7,895 nt of DNA, taken from positions 1 to 7,895 of the forward strand of contig JBJMWE010000349.1 of the NCBI GenBank assembly GCA_045810285.1, read 5' to 3'. How positions within the stretch are numbered: position 1 is the first letter of the stretch; each line of letters opens with the position of its first letter. Source of the stretch: Scleromatobacter sp045810285. Its GTDB lineage: Bacteria; Pseudomonadota; Gammaproteobacteria; Burkholderiales; Burkholderiaceae_C. Shown here piece by piece: positions 1 to 5,928 of this stretch. Both the position numbers and the translations under genes were made by a program. The notes beneath the pieces are model-generated. The model saw nothing but the letters and a program-made list of their open reading frames with translations, was not told the origin of the DNA and ran no database searches.

Positions 1-1
1 C

Positions 2-919
2 AACACGCTCAAGTGGGACACGGATCTGCTCCGGCTGATGAACGTGCCGGAGAGCATGCTTCCGGAAGTGCGGGCGTCGAGTGAGGTGTACGCACGCGTG
101 TCTACCAGCCTGGGGCTGGCGGATGTTCCGATCGCGGGGATCGCGGGCGATCAGCAAGCGGCGCTGTTCGGGCAGATGTGCGTCAGTCCGGGCCTCACGA
201 AGAATACCTATGGCACCGGGTGCTTCCTGCTGCAGAACACGGGAACGCGACCGGTTCCCTCGGCCAATCGGCTGGTCACGACCGTTGCCTGGAAGATTGG
301 CGACCGCACGGAGTACGCGCTCGAGGGCAGCGTGTTCATCGGCGGCGCCGTGGTGCAGTGGCTGCGCGACGGCCTGCGCGCCATCTCTGCCAGCGGCGAG
401 GTGCAGAAGCTCGCGGAGAGCGTGCCCAGTTCCGGCGGCGTCATGTTCGTGCCGGCCTTCACGGGCCTGGGCGCGCCCTACTGGGACGCCGACGCGCGCG
501 GCGCGATCGTCGGCCTGACGCGCGGCAGCACCGTGGCGCACATCGCGCGCGCCGCGCTCGAGAGCATCGCGTTCCAGAGCGCGGCGCTGCTGCAGGCGAT
601 GAGCCGCGATGCGGTGGCCGCCGGCGGCGCCCCCGTGGCCGAACTGCGCGTGGACGGCGGCGCCTGCGTCAACGACCTGCTGATGCAGTTCCAGGCCGAC
701 CTGCTGGGCATCCCGGTGGTGCGGCCGCGGGTCATCGAGACGACGGCCCTCGGCGCGGCCTACCTCGCGGGCCTGTCGTGCGGCCTGTACCGCGACCTCG
801 ACGAGCTGGCCGCGCAATGGCAGGTCGAGCGCCGCTTCCTGCCGACGATGTCGCGCGAGCAGGCCGGCACGCTGATGGCCGACTGGGAGCACGCGGTGCG
901 CCAGGCCACCGCGCGCTGA
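2..919 (+). CDS. glpK: Glycerol kinase, C-terminal part (5' end outside window)
   Basis: Glycerol kinase phosphorylates glycerol with ATP to sn-glycerol 3-phosphate in the cytoplasm, the entry step of glycerol use. The open frame reaches the left edge in frame (NTLKWDTDLLRL before the Met at 38), so the gene starts upstream. The 305 residues seen correspond to about the last 60% of the ~500-residue FGGY-family enzyme. Seen in order: SSEVYARV, GIAGDQQAALFGQ, the nucleotide-binding NTYGTGCF stretch, ALEGSVF, FTGLGAPYWD, the FGGY signature region with LRVDGGACVNDLLMQFQAD, and TALGAAYLAGL. The E. coli loop that binds fructose-1,6-bisphosphate (GGKGGTRIPI) is here SLGLADVPI, with Asp where Arg236 would be. 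The C-terminal IIA-Glc contact region is also unlike E. coli. Classical FBP and PTS control is therefore probably absent (inference). It ends 27 bp from the convergent DTW-domain gene. Family assignment is near certain. Confidence 0.97.
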   Translation, partial: NTLKWDTDLLRLMNVPESMLPEVRASSEVYARVSTSLGLADVPIAGIAGDQQAALFGQMCVSPGLTKNTYGTGCFLLQNTGTRPVPSANRLVTTVAWKIGDRTEYALEGSVFIGGAVVQWLRDGLRAISASGEVQKLAESVPSSGGVMFVPAFTGLGAPYWDADARGAIVGLTRGSTVAHIARAALESIAFQSAALLQAMSRDAVAAGGAPVAELRVDGGACVNDLLMQFQADLLGIPVVRPRVIETTALGAAYLAGLSCGLYRDLDELAAQWQVERRFLPTMSREQAGTLMADWEHAVRQATAR

Positions 920-946
920 AAATGCCCCGCGCGGAATGGTTCCGGA

Positions 947-1711
947 CTATCCGAAGGCGCTGGCCCGGTTCCGGCCCGCCCGCTCCCCTGCCTGGGGCGA
1001 CGCCAGGGCCCGCAGGCGCGCGTGCGCCTCGCCGTCCCACGCCGCCGGCAACTGGTGGCGCGCCTGCAGGTAGTGGTGCGTGAAGACGTCCAGCCACGCG
1101 TCGAGGACGCGGGACGCGTGCACATCGCCGGCGGCCTCCAGGCACAGCGAGGCGACCTCGCTGGTGCAGAAGTGGTCGTCGCGCCGCGCGCGTCGCAGCG
1201 CATAGCCCGACACCTGCTCCGGCCGCAGGCTCAGCACCGGGAAGCGATCCAGGTACGGGCTCTTGCGGAACATCTTGCGCGCCTCGCTCCAGGTGCCGTC
1301 CAGCAGCACGAACAGCGGACGCCTGGCGTCGTCGCGCGGCACGTCATGGACGACGCGCGCCGGCTCGGCGTATTCGCCCGGGAAGACCACGAGCGGCTGC
1401 CAGGCCGGGTCGGCCAGCAGCGCCAGCAGCGCCGGATCGACCTCGGTACGCGTCCAGCCGAACGCGAAGGTGTCGCCGACCACGTCGGCCACCAGCCAGC
1501 CCGTGTTGGTCGGCTTGAGCGGCTCGATGTCGGCCATCAGCAGGCACACGCCGGCGCGCGCGGGCGCCGACGGCTGCGCCGCGCAGGCGCAATGCGCGAG
1601 GGGCAGCCGGCAGCCGTCGCAGCGCGGGCGCGTCGAGCCGCCGCGGGCCAGGAAGGGCTTGGCGCTGCGGGCGAGGCGCTGGTCGCGCAGGCGGGAGACG
1701 GCGTGGGACAT
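947..1711 (-). CDS. tapT: DTW-domain tRNA-uridine aminocarboxypropyltransferase (YfiP/TapT family)
   Basis: This 254-residue protein belongs to the DTW family. Its E. coli member YfiP (TapT) transfers the 3-amino-3-carboxypropyl group of SAM to uridine in the tRNA variable loop (acp3U47). Seen: an N-terminal AVSRLRDQRLARSAKPF stretch, a likely zinc site CDGC-x6-CAC (Cys31, 34, 41, 43), LKPTNTGWLVADV, the family signature DGTW (Asp138 to Trp141) in LLDGTWSEARKMFRKSPYL, and the SGYALRRA and FCTSEVASLCLEA stretches. Length and motif order are normal, so it looks intact. The Met at 1711 is chosen because the conserved N-terminal stretch follows directly; no good Shine-Dalgarno sequence precedes it. 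It stands alone: convergent with glpK and divergent from the crystallin-like gene, so the two divergent genes share a 150-bp promoter gap. The exact tRNA position modified is inferred from E. coli. Confidence 0.92.
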   Translation of the reverse strand: MSHAVSRLRDQRLARSAKPFLARGGSTRPRCDGCRLPLAHCACAAQPSAPARAGVCLLMADIEPLKPTNTGWLVADVVGDTFAFGWTRTEVDPALLALLADPAWQPLVVFPGEYAEPARVVHDVPRDDARRPLFVLLDGTWSEARKMFRKSPYLDRFPVLSLRPEQVSGYALRRARRDDHFCTSEVASLCLEAAGDVHASRVLDAWLDVFTHHYLQARHQLPAAWDGEAHARLRALASPQAGERAGRNRASAFG

Positions 1712-1797
1712 CGAAAGGTGGGCGGGAGCTGGCGGGGTCGATTTGTTGCCGAAACGTCAAGTTACTGCCGACTTGTCATGCGCAAAGGCGACTCGTG

Positions 1798-1852
1798 CGT
1801 TGGATGGGTGAGGCGATGTGCCGCAGTGCATCGACAATCCACGCATCCAACG
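1798..1852 (+). promoter_or_regulatory. Inverted repeat in the leader of the crystallin-like gene
   Basis: CGTTGGATG (1798-1806) and CATCCAACG (1844-1852) are perfect 9-bp inverted repeats separated by 37 nt. The right arm runs into the ribosome binding site GAGGAG (1852-1857), which is 4 nt before the ATG at 1862. Between the arms a weaker GATG/CATC hairpin (1815-1818 with 1829-1832) could nest. As RNA this could form a stem next to the ribosome site; as DNA it could be an operator. A possible -35 TTGTCA lies at 1773-1778, but no good -10 follows, so the promoter is not located. The repeat is seen; its function is inferred. Confidence 0.4.
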
Positions 1853-1861
1853 AGGAGACCC

Positions 1862-2947
1862 ATGAAACACCTTCTGCCCCGCGCGCTCGCCCTGGCCGCC
1901 ATCGTGGTCGCGGGCCACGCGTCCGCCGCCATCACCCTGTACAGCCACGACGGCTTCCATGGCAAGCGCGTCACGCTCGTGCAGCCCGCGCCCGACTTCC
2001 GCGACTTCAACTTCAACGACCGCGCCTCGTCCATCGTCGTCGAGGGCGAGCCGTGGGAAGTCTGCCAGGACGTGGGTTTCCGCAACCGCTGCGCCATCCT
2101 GGTGCCGGGCGACTACCCCAACCTCGCCGCCGTGGGCCTGGGCGACACGCTGTCCTCGGCGCGCCCTGCCCACCGCGAGCCGCCGCCGCCGCCGCCCGTG
2201 CTGCCGCCGCCGCAGGCCACCGGCGACGTCGTCTTCTTCGAGCACCCCGGCTTCCGCGGCCGCAGCCTGGGCACCTCCAGCCAGATCGACAACCTGGTGC
2301 AGTACGGCTTCAACGACCGCGCGTCGTCGGTGGTGGTGTTCGAGCACCGCTGGGAGATCTGCGAGCACGGCGACTTCGGCGGACGCTGCATGATCCTGCG
2401 CCCCGGCCGCTATCCCGACCTGCGCTCGATGGGCATGAACGACCTGATCACCTCCGTGCGCCGCGTCCGCCACGAGGACAACTTCGAGGACAACCGCTAT
2501 GCGCCGCAGCCGCAGCCGGCCTACGACTGGCGCCGTCGCCCGCAGGAATATGTCGAGGCGGTGCCGATCGAGTCGGTGCACGTCGTCTATGCCGCACCGC
2601 AGCAGCAGTGCTGGGTCGAGCAGTCGGCCGCGCCCGCGAACGCGCGCACGGGCGGCGCGATCGTCGGCGGCCTGATCGGCGGCATCCTGGGCCACCAGAT
2701 CGGCGGCAACGGCGATCGCACCGCCACCACCGCGGGCGGCGCCGTCGCCGGCGCGGTGATCGGCTCGCAACTGGCGCGCGGCGCCGACCAGCCGCAGCAG
2801 ATCACGCGCTGCACCAGCGTGCCGTCCCAGGCGCCCGACCACTACGACATCGCGTACTGGTACCACGGCGTGCAGCACCACGTGCAGACGACCCAGCCTC
2901 CCGGCCAGACCATCGTGGTCAACGGCAACGGCGAGCCGCGGCTCTGA
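1862..2947 (+). CDS. Secreted beta/gamma-crystallin protein with C-terminal glycine-zipper 2TM domain
   Basis: This 361-residue exported protein starts at the ATG 4 nt after GAGGAG. The frame stays open far upstream, but only this start gives a signal peptide (residues 1-22, ASA cleavage site, no lipobox Cys). Domain 1 (about 24-103) and domain 2 (about 122-203) are beta/gamma-crystallin-like. Each has a first calcium motif NDRASS (52-57 and 151-156). The second motifs are GDTLSS (94-99, first position lost) and NDLITS (193-198). Each domain carries a Cys pair (68/77 and 167/176). A proline-rich linker (106-117) joins them. A tail with QPQP and Arg-rich segments follows, then a glycine zipper (264-305, two G-rich helices) of the Rick_17kDa/2TM type. 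Cys250 and Cys317 flank the zipper, and a YDIAYWYHGVQHHV-type C-terminus closes the protein. Microbial crystallin domains commonly bind Ca2+, and glycine zippers associate with the outer membrane. A Ca2+-stabilised envelope protein is therefore likely; its precise role is unknown. Confidence 0.88.
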   Translation: MKHLLPRALALAAIVVAGHASAAITLYSHDGFHGKRVTLVQPAPDFRDFNFNDRASSIVVEGEPWEVCQDVGFRNRCAILVPGDYPNLAAVGLGDTLSSARPAHREPPPPPPVLPPPQATGDVVFFEHPGFRGRSLGTSSQIDNLVQYGFNDRASSVVVFEHRWEICEHGDFGGRCMILRPGRYPDLRSMGMNDLITSVRRVRHEDNFEDNRYAPQPQPAYDWRRRPQEYVEAVPIESVHVVYAAPQQQCWVEQSAAPANARTGGAIVGGLIGGILGHQIGGNGDRTATTAGGAVAGAVIGSQLARGADQPQQITRCTSVPSQAPDHYDIAYWYHGVQHHVQTTQPPGQTIVVNGNGEPRL

Positions 2948-2959
2948 TCCTCGCCTGAG

Positions 2960-4141
2960 TCAGGCGCCGCCGCGGCCGTGCACTACAGTGCGGCCGCGGC
3001 CCGCGTTCTTGGCTTCGTAGAGCGCGTTGTCGGCGCGCGCGATGGCGTCCTGCGCCACCTCGCCGCCGCCGCATTCGGAGATGCCCGCCGAGAAGCTCAC
3101 GCGCAGCGCCGGCACGGTCGGCTCGAGCACGCGCTCGGCCATCACGCCGCGCAGCCGGTCCACCAGCGTCGCCGCCGCGGCCGCCGTCATGTGCGGCAGC
3201 ACCAGCAGGAACTCCTCGCCGCCCCAGCGCCCGGCGCCGTCGGTCTCGCGCAGGCCCTCGCGCAGCGCCTGCGCGAACCCGCGCAGCACCGCGTCGCCCA
3301 CCGCGTGGCCGTGGTGGTCGTTGACGGACTTGAAGTGGTCGAGGTCGACCAGCACGACGCTCAGCGGCTCCGTCGAACGGATGCAGCGCGCCTGTTCGGC
3401 CTTCAGCAGCTCGAACACGTGGCGCCGGTTGCTCAGGCGCGTCAGCTCGTCGACCTGCGCCAGCGCGCGGATCGTCGCCAGCGCGTCCTGCAGTTCGAGC
3501 TTGCGCGACGCCAGCCGCATGCGCAGCTCGCCCATGCGGATCGACAGCACCGACGTGGCCGTCAGCAGGATGGCCGCGAACGCGAAATGCAGCGCCTCGA
3601 TGTGCGGCGGGAACAGCGCCGGCTGCGTCGTCGACTTCCACACCATCGTCGCCCCCAGCAGCGCGAGCGCGTACACGCACAGCCCCTGCGCCTGCCGCTG
3701 CTTCAGCACGAACATGCCCCACACCAGGTTGAGCATCATGATGGCGATGATCGCGCCGCGCAGGGGCGGGTCGATCGCATAGCCGAACACCGTGGACGCG
3801 GTGCCGAACGCCGTCTGCGCCAGCGTCATCGACGCGTCGCTGCCCAGGCGCGCGCTGATGCCCAGGCGAATGAGCAGGTAGAAGCCGAAGATGCCGCTCA
3901 GGCTGACCGACGTCCACGCCGCCCAGTCGGCGACGGTCATGAGCCCCAGCGCCACCTGCCAGGCGGTGACCAGCCCGAACAGCGCGTAGACCAGCACCGC
4001 CAGCAGCGTCAGCGCCAGCGGCCCGCGGCGTTCGTGGACATCGCCGAACACCAGCCGCCCCAGCCACCCGTCGGCGCCGGCGACGCGCCCCGGCGCCTCC
4101 GGAGCTCGGGGCGGGTCGATGGGAGGCAGCGGGATGGACAT
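2960..4141 (-). CDS. Membrane-anchored GGEEF diguanylate cyclase
   Basis: Diguanylate cyclases join two GTP into the second messenger c-di-GMP. The 393-residue protein has an N-terminal membrane region of about five or six hydrophobic segments (roughly 41-62, 76-95, 129-146, 152-168, 184-201, and a weaker one near 107-122). A charged helical linker (203-228) follows, then a full GGDEF domain. Seen there: DELTRLSNRR (231-240), metal ligand Asp266 in VDLDHFKSVND, and the active-site loop GGEEF (307-311). The product-inhibition I-site RETD (298-301) has the canonical spacing before it, and SFSAGIS and ADNALYEAKNAGR complete the fold. All catalytic features are present, so an active, feedback-inhibited enzyme is expected. 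No known named sensor domain is recognised in the membrane part. The ATG at 4141 has no clear Shine-Dalgarno sequence. It is a single gene, convergent with the crystallin-like gene and divergent from the Zn-ribbon operon. Confidence 0.95.
   Translation of the reverse strand: MSIPLPPIDPPRAPEAPGRVAGADGWLGRLVFGDVHERRGPLALTLLAVLVYALFGLVTAWQVALGLMTVADWAAWTSVSLSGIFGFYLLIRLGISARLGSDASMTLAQTAFGTASTVFGYAIDPPLRGAIIAIMMLNLVWGMFVLKQRQAQGLCVYALALLGATMVWKSTTQPALFPPHIEALHFAFAAILLTATSVLSIRMGELRMRLASRKLELQDALATIRALAQVDELTRLSNRRHVFELLKAEQARCIRSTEPLSVVLVDLDHFKSVNDHHGHAVGDAVLRGFAQALREGLRETDGAGRWGGEEFLLVLPHMTAAAAATLVDRLRGVMAERVLEPTVPALRVSFSAGISECGGGEVAQDAIARADNALYEAKNAGRGRTVVHGRGGA
2969..3000. terminator. GC-rich hairpin between convergent genes, possible terminator
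   Basis: GCCGCGGCCG (2969-2978) and CGGCCGCGGC (2991-3000) are perfect 10-bp arms. Inside them CAC/GTG (2981-2983 with 2988-2990) can extend the stem after a 2-nt bulge. The hairpin begins 22 nt after the stop of the crystallin-like gene. It overlaps the last codons of the convergent diguanylate cyclase gene, so it must also encode protein on the minus strand. No real T-tract follows on either strand (only TTCTT on plus). A Rho-independent terminator in the strict sense is therefore not shown; it may act by pausing or by protecting 3' ends. Confidence 0.45.
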
Positions 4142-4244
4142 GGGGTGCCGGTGGAAGGCCGATTATGCGGTCCGTCGCCTGACGCGGTGCCGACAGTCCC
4201 GGAGTTCGGCCCGCCCACGCGATCGAGGCGACCCGCGCCCCGCC

Positions 4245-4250
4245 TACACT
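4245..4250 (+). promoter_or_regulatory. Candidate -10 box for the Zn-ribbon/methyltransferase operon
   Basis: TACACT at 4245-4250, in the context CCGCCTACACTTGCCC, resembles a sigma-70 -10 element inside an otherwise very GC-rich 177-bp divergent gap (4142-4318). No convincing -35 hexamer is found 16-18 nt upstream. If used, transcription would begin near 4256-4258. The opposite promoter, for the diguanylate cyclase, was not located in this gap. Confidence 0.35.
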
Positions 4251-4257
4251 TGCCCGG

Positions 4258-4317
4258 ATGGAAACGCACACGCTCATGCTTGCGACGCTCACCGGCAGGA
4301 TCGCCGAGGAGGCATGA
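4258..4317 (+). CDS. Possible 19-codon leader ORF before the Zn-ribbon gene
   Basis: An ATG at 4258 opens METHTLMLATLTGRIAEEA and stops with TGA at 4315-4317, one nucleotide before the ATG of the Zn-ribbon gene (4319). The strong GAGGAGG (4306-4312) of the next gene lies inside it. Its ATG falls where transcription from the TACACT box would start, so it could be read leaderless; it has no Shine-Dalgarno sequence of its own. Its proximity to the next start would allow translational coupling. It may be chance: 19 codons is short, and no conservation can be tested here. Confidence 0.25.
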   Translation: METHTLMLATLTGRIAEEA

Positions 4318-4318
4318 G

Positions 4319-5086
4319 ATGCACGTCCACCGCGTCTTCTTCGAGCGCCACGCCGCGACGGCGGACGGCGCTGCCGAGTCCGAGGCCATCGACCGGCTGC
4401 TGGGTACGTGGCGCAGGAACGGCCAGGTCTGCGGCGGCGAATGGCCGATCGCGCCGGAGGCCCACGGGTACTCGGTCCACGTGCTCACGCCCGAGCCCGA
4501 TTCGCTCGAGGCGCGCTGGAACCGGCGCTACGTGACGGAGGCGCTGGCGCACGTCGCGAACGTCGGCCTCGCCATGCGCGTCGAGGCCAAGGGCAAGGAT
4601 CAGGCGTCGGCCGACGCCTGCGAATGCCCGTCGCCGAGCGCCTTCGTGCTGTTCACGACGTTCGTGTCCCTCGAATCGTCCGTGCGCTGCCTGGACTGCG
4701 ACCGCCCGGTCGCCCTGCATCGCTTCGAACCTGCGAACGGCGATGAGCATGCCGACCTCATCGGGTGGCAGTCGGACTACCAGTCCTGCGATCGCCTGCA
4801 GATGAACTGCACGGTGCTGGAGCGCGCCGCCACGCGCGAGATGTCCGCGATCGACAGCGCCCTCAGCCGTTCCGGCCGCGCGCTGTGCGACGCGCTCGCG
4901 GCGTCGTCGGGGCGCCCGTTCTATTACTACCTGTACCGCAACCGGGGACGCAGCCGCCGCGCGAAGGCGGAAGGCCCGTGCCCCGGCTGCGGCGGCGACT
5001 GGAAGCTGGCCGAACGCCTGCACCTGTTCGACTTCAAGTGCGATCGCTGCCACCTGCTGTCGAACGTCTCGTTCTCGATGCGATGA
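4319..5086 (+). CDS. Zn-ribbon-containing putative nucleic-acid-binding protein (DUF2310-like)
   Basis: This 255-residue cytoplasmic protein has no signal peptide or membrane segment. The start at 4319 is fixed by an excellent GAGGAGG (4306-4312) with 6-nt spacing; the frame stays open upstream but lacks such a site. The length and overall look (N-terminal VHRVFFER, C-terminal zinc ribbon) recall the DUF2310 family, described as Zn-ribbon proteins that may bind nucleic acid. I give this from memory and with moderate certainty. Seen: a C-terminal four-cysteine ribbon CPGC (221, 224) and CDRC (241, 244), and a second CxxC (CLDC, 124-127) preceded by CEC (101-103). Further Cys lie at 157 and 164. 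A basic stretch, RNRGRSRRAK (207-216), comes just before the ribbon, and FYYYLYR (201-207) is aromatic. Its stop overlaps the start of the methyltransferase, so the two are probably made together. Function is unknown; a role with RNA or DNA is only inferred. Confidence 0.85.
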   Translation: MHVHRVFFERHAATADGAAESEAIDRLLGTWRRNGQVCGGEWPIAPEAHGYSVHVLTPEPDSLEARWNRRYVTEALAHVANVGLAMRVEAKGKDQASADACECPSPSAFVLFTTFVSLESSVRCLDCDRPVALHRFEPANGDEHADLIGWQSDYQSCDRLQMNCTVLERAATREMSAIDSALSRSGRALCDALAASSGRPFYYYLYRNRGRSRRAKAEGPCPGCGGDWKLAERLHLFDFKCDRCHLLSNVSFSMR

Positions 5087-5853
5087 CCGACAACCTCGAA
5101 GAGTTCACCGACCCCGCCAACTACGACCTCGAGCAGGGCCCGCTGTCGCAGGCGCGCATCGAGTTCTGGCGCCGCATGGCCGCGCAGTTCGGCGGGCCGG
5201 TGCTGGACCTGTGCTGCGGCACCGGGCTGGTGGCGATCCCCGTGGCGGCCATGGGGCTGTCGGTGACGGGCGTCGACCTCGCCGCGCCCATGCTGGCGCA
5301 CGCGCAGGCGAAGGCCGAACGCGCGGATGTCGACACGCACTGGATCGAGGCCGACGCGCGCACTCTCGTCCTGCCGCGCCGTTTCGGCTTCGTCATCCTC
5401 ACCGGCAACGCGTTCCAGGCCTTCCTGGGCGCCGACGACCAGCGTGCGCTGCTGGCCACCGTGCACCGCCACCTCGCCCCCGAGGGCGTGTTCGGCTTCG
5501 AGACGCGCAACCCCGCCGGCCACCACTTGCGCGACGAGCCCGAAGGCCCGCCGGAGATCGACTACGTCGACGTCGCCGGGCAGCGCGTGCAGGTCACGTC
5601 GAGCCAACGCTGGGACGCCGCCACGCAGGTGATCCACTGGACGACCTTCCGCCGCTGGACGGACGCCGCCGGCAGGCCGCACGAGCGCTGCACCGACATC
5701 GCCTGCCGCTTCACGAGCCCCGACGAGATCGAGGACCTGCTCGACGCCGCCGGCTTCGACATCGTCGCGCAATACGGCGACTGGAACTTCGCGCCGTTCC
5801 GCGCGAACGCCGAGCGGCTGATCACGTTGTGCCGGCGCCGCGCGACGGCTTGA
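5083..5853 (+). CDS. Class I SAM-dependent methyltransferase
   Basis: This is a 256-residue soluble Rossmann-fold methyltransferase. Seen: motif I VLDLCCGTG (40-48), the acidic end of strand 2 at Asp65 (VTGVDLAAPML), an EAD (89-91) at the third strand, FVILTGNAFQAFL (103-115) at motif IV, and a conserved-looking LAPEGVFGFETRNP (131-144) as motif V/VI. The C-terminal half is mostly beta (VQVTSSQRWD, HWTTFRRWTD) and ends in a FTSPDEIEDLLDAAGFDIV segment typical of small-molecule or protein methyltransferases of the Methyltransf_25 type. The substrate cannot be read from sequence. The start ATG (5083-5085) overlaps the TGA of the Zn-ribbon gene (5084-5086) as ATGA, and no Shine-Dalgarno sequence precedes it. 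Translation is therefore probably coupled to the upstream gene, suggesting a shared task. Confidence 0.92.
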   Translation: MTDNLEEFTDPANYDLEQGPLSQARIEFWRRMAAQFGGPVLDLCCGTGLVAIPVAAMGLSVTGVDLAAPMLAHAQAKAERADVDTHWIEADARTLVLPRRFGFVILTGNAFQAFLGADDQRALLATVHRHLAPEGVFGFETRNPAGHHLRDEPEGPPEIDYVDVAGQRVQVTSSQRWDAATQVIHWTTFRRWTDAAGRPHERCTDIACRFTSPDEIEDLLDAAGFDIVAQYGDWNFAPFRANAERLITLCRRRATA

Positions 5854-5897
5854 TCGCCATCGGTCGTCCCTCGAGTGGCCCCGGGGTCAGCGTCGGT

Positions 5898-5921
5898 CGG
5901 GCCTTCGCGTCGCGCGGCCCG
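5898..5921. terminator. Weak hairpin in the convergent gap 5854-5928
   Basis: CGGGCC (5898-5903) and GGCCCG (5916-5921) form a 6-bp stem with a 12-nt loop, between the methyltransferase stop and the HAF-repeat gene stop. There is no T-tract on either side. It may end transcription from either gene, but in such GC-rich DNA a stem this short also occurs by chance. Confidence 0.2.
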
Positions 5922-5928
5922 TCACGGC

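Noticed and set aside
940..955. Small dyad TTCCGGA/TCCGAA between glpK and the DTW-domain gene as a terminator
   Set aside because: Only 4 uninterrupted base pairs with a bulge, a 4-nt or shorter loop and no T-tract; not distinguishable from chance.
1022..1861. Upstream extension of the crystallin-like frame giving a 641-residue protein
   Set aside because: It runs antisense through the DTW-domain gene, is Arg/Gln/His-rich, and would bury a clean signal peptide that has its own GAGGAG site.
1757..2881. Long minus-strand frame opposite the crystallin-like gene
   Set aside because: Ala/Val/Arg/Asp-biased translation with no domain, typical of antisense frames in high-GC DNA.
2919..4292. 457-codon minus-strand frame overlapping the diguanylate cyclase
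   Set aside because: Arg/Ala/Gly-rich shadow; the GGEEF protein in the neighbouring frame is clearly the real product.
2978..4318. Upstream extension of the Zn-ribbon frame giving a 702-residue protein
   Set aside because: It is antisense to the complete diguanylate cyclase gene and low in complexity; the ribosome site at 4306-4312 fixes the start at 4319.
4765..5082. Upstream extension of the methyltransferase frame
   Set aside because: It overlaps the Zn-ribbon gene in another frame with Arg/Pro-rich content; the methyltransferase-like sequence begins at the ATG at 5083.
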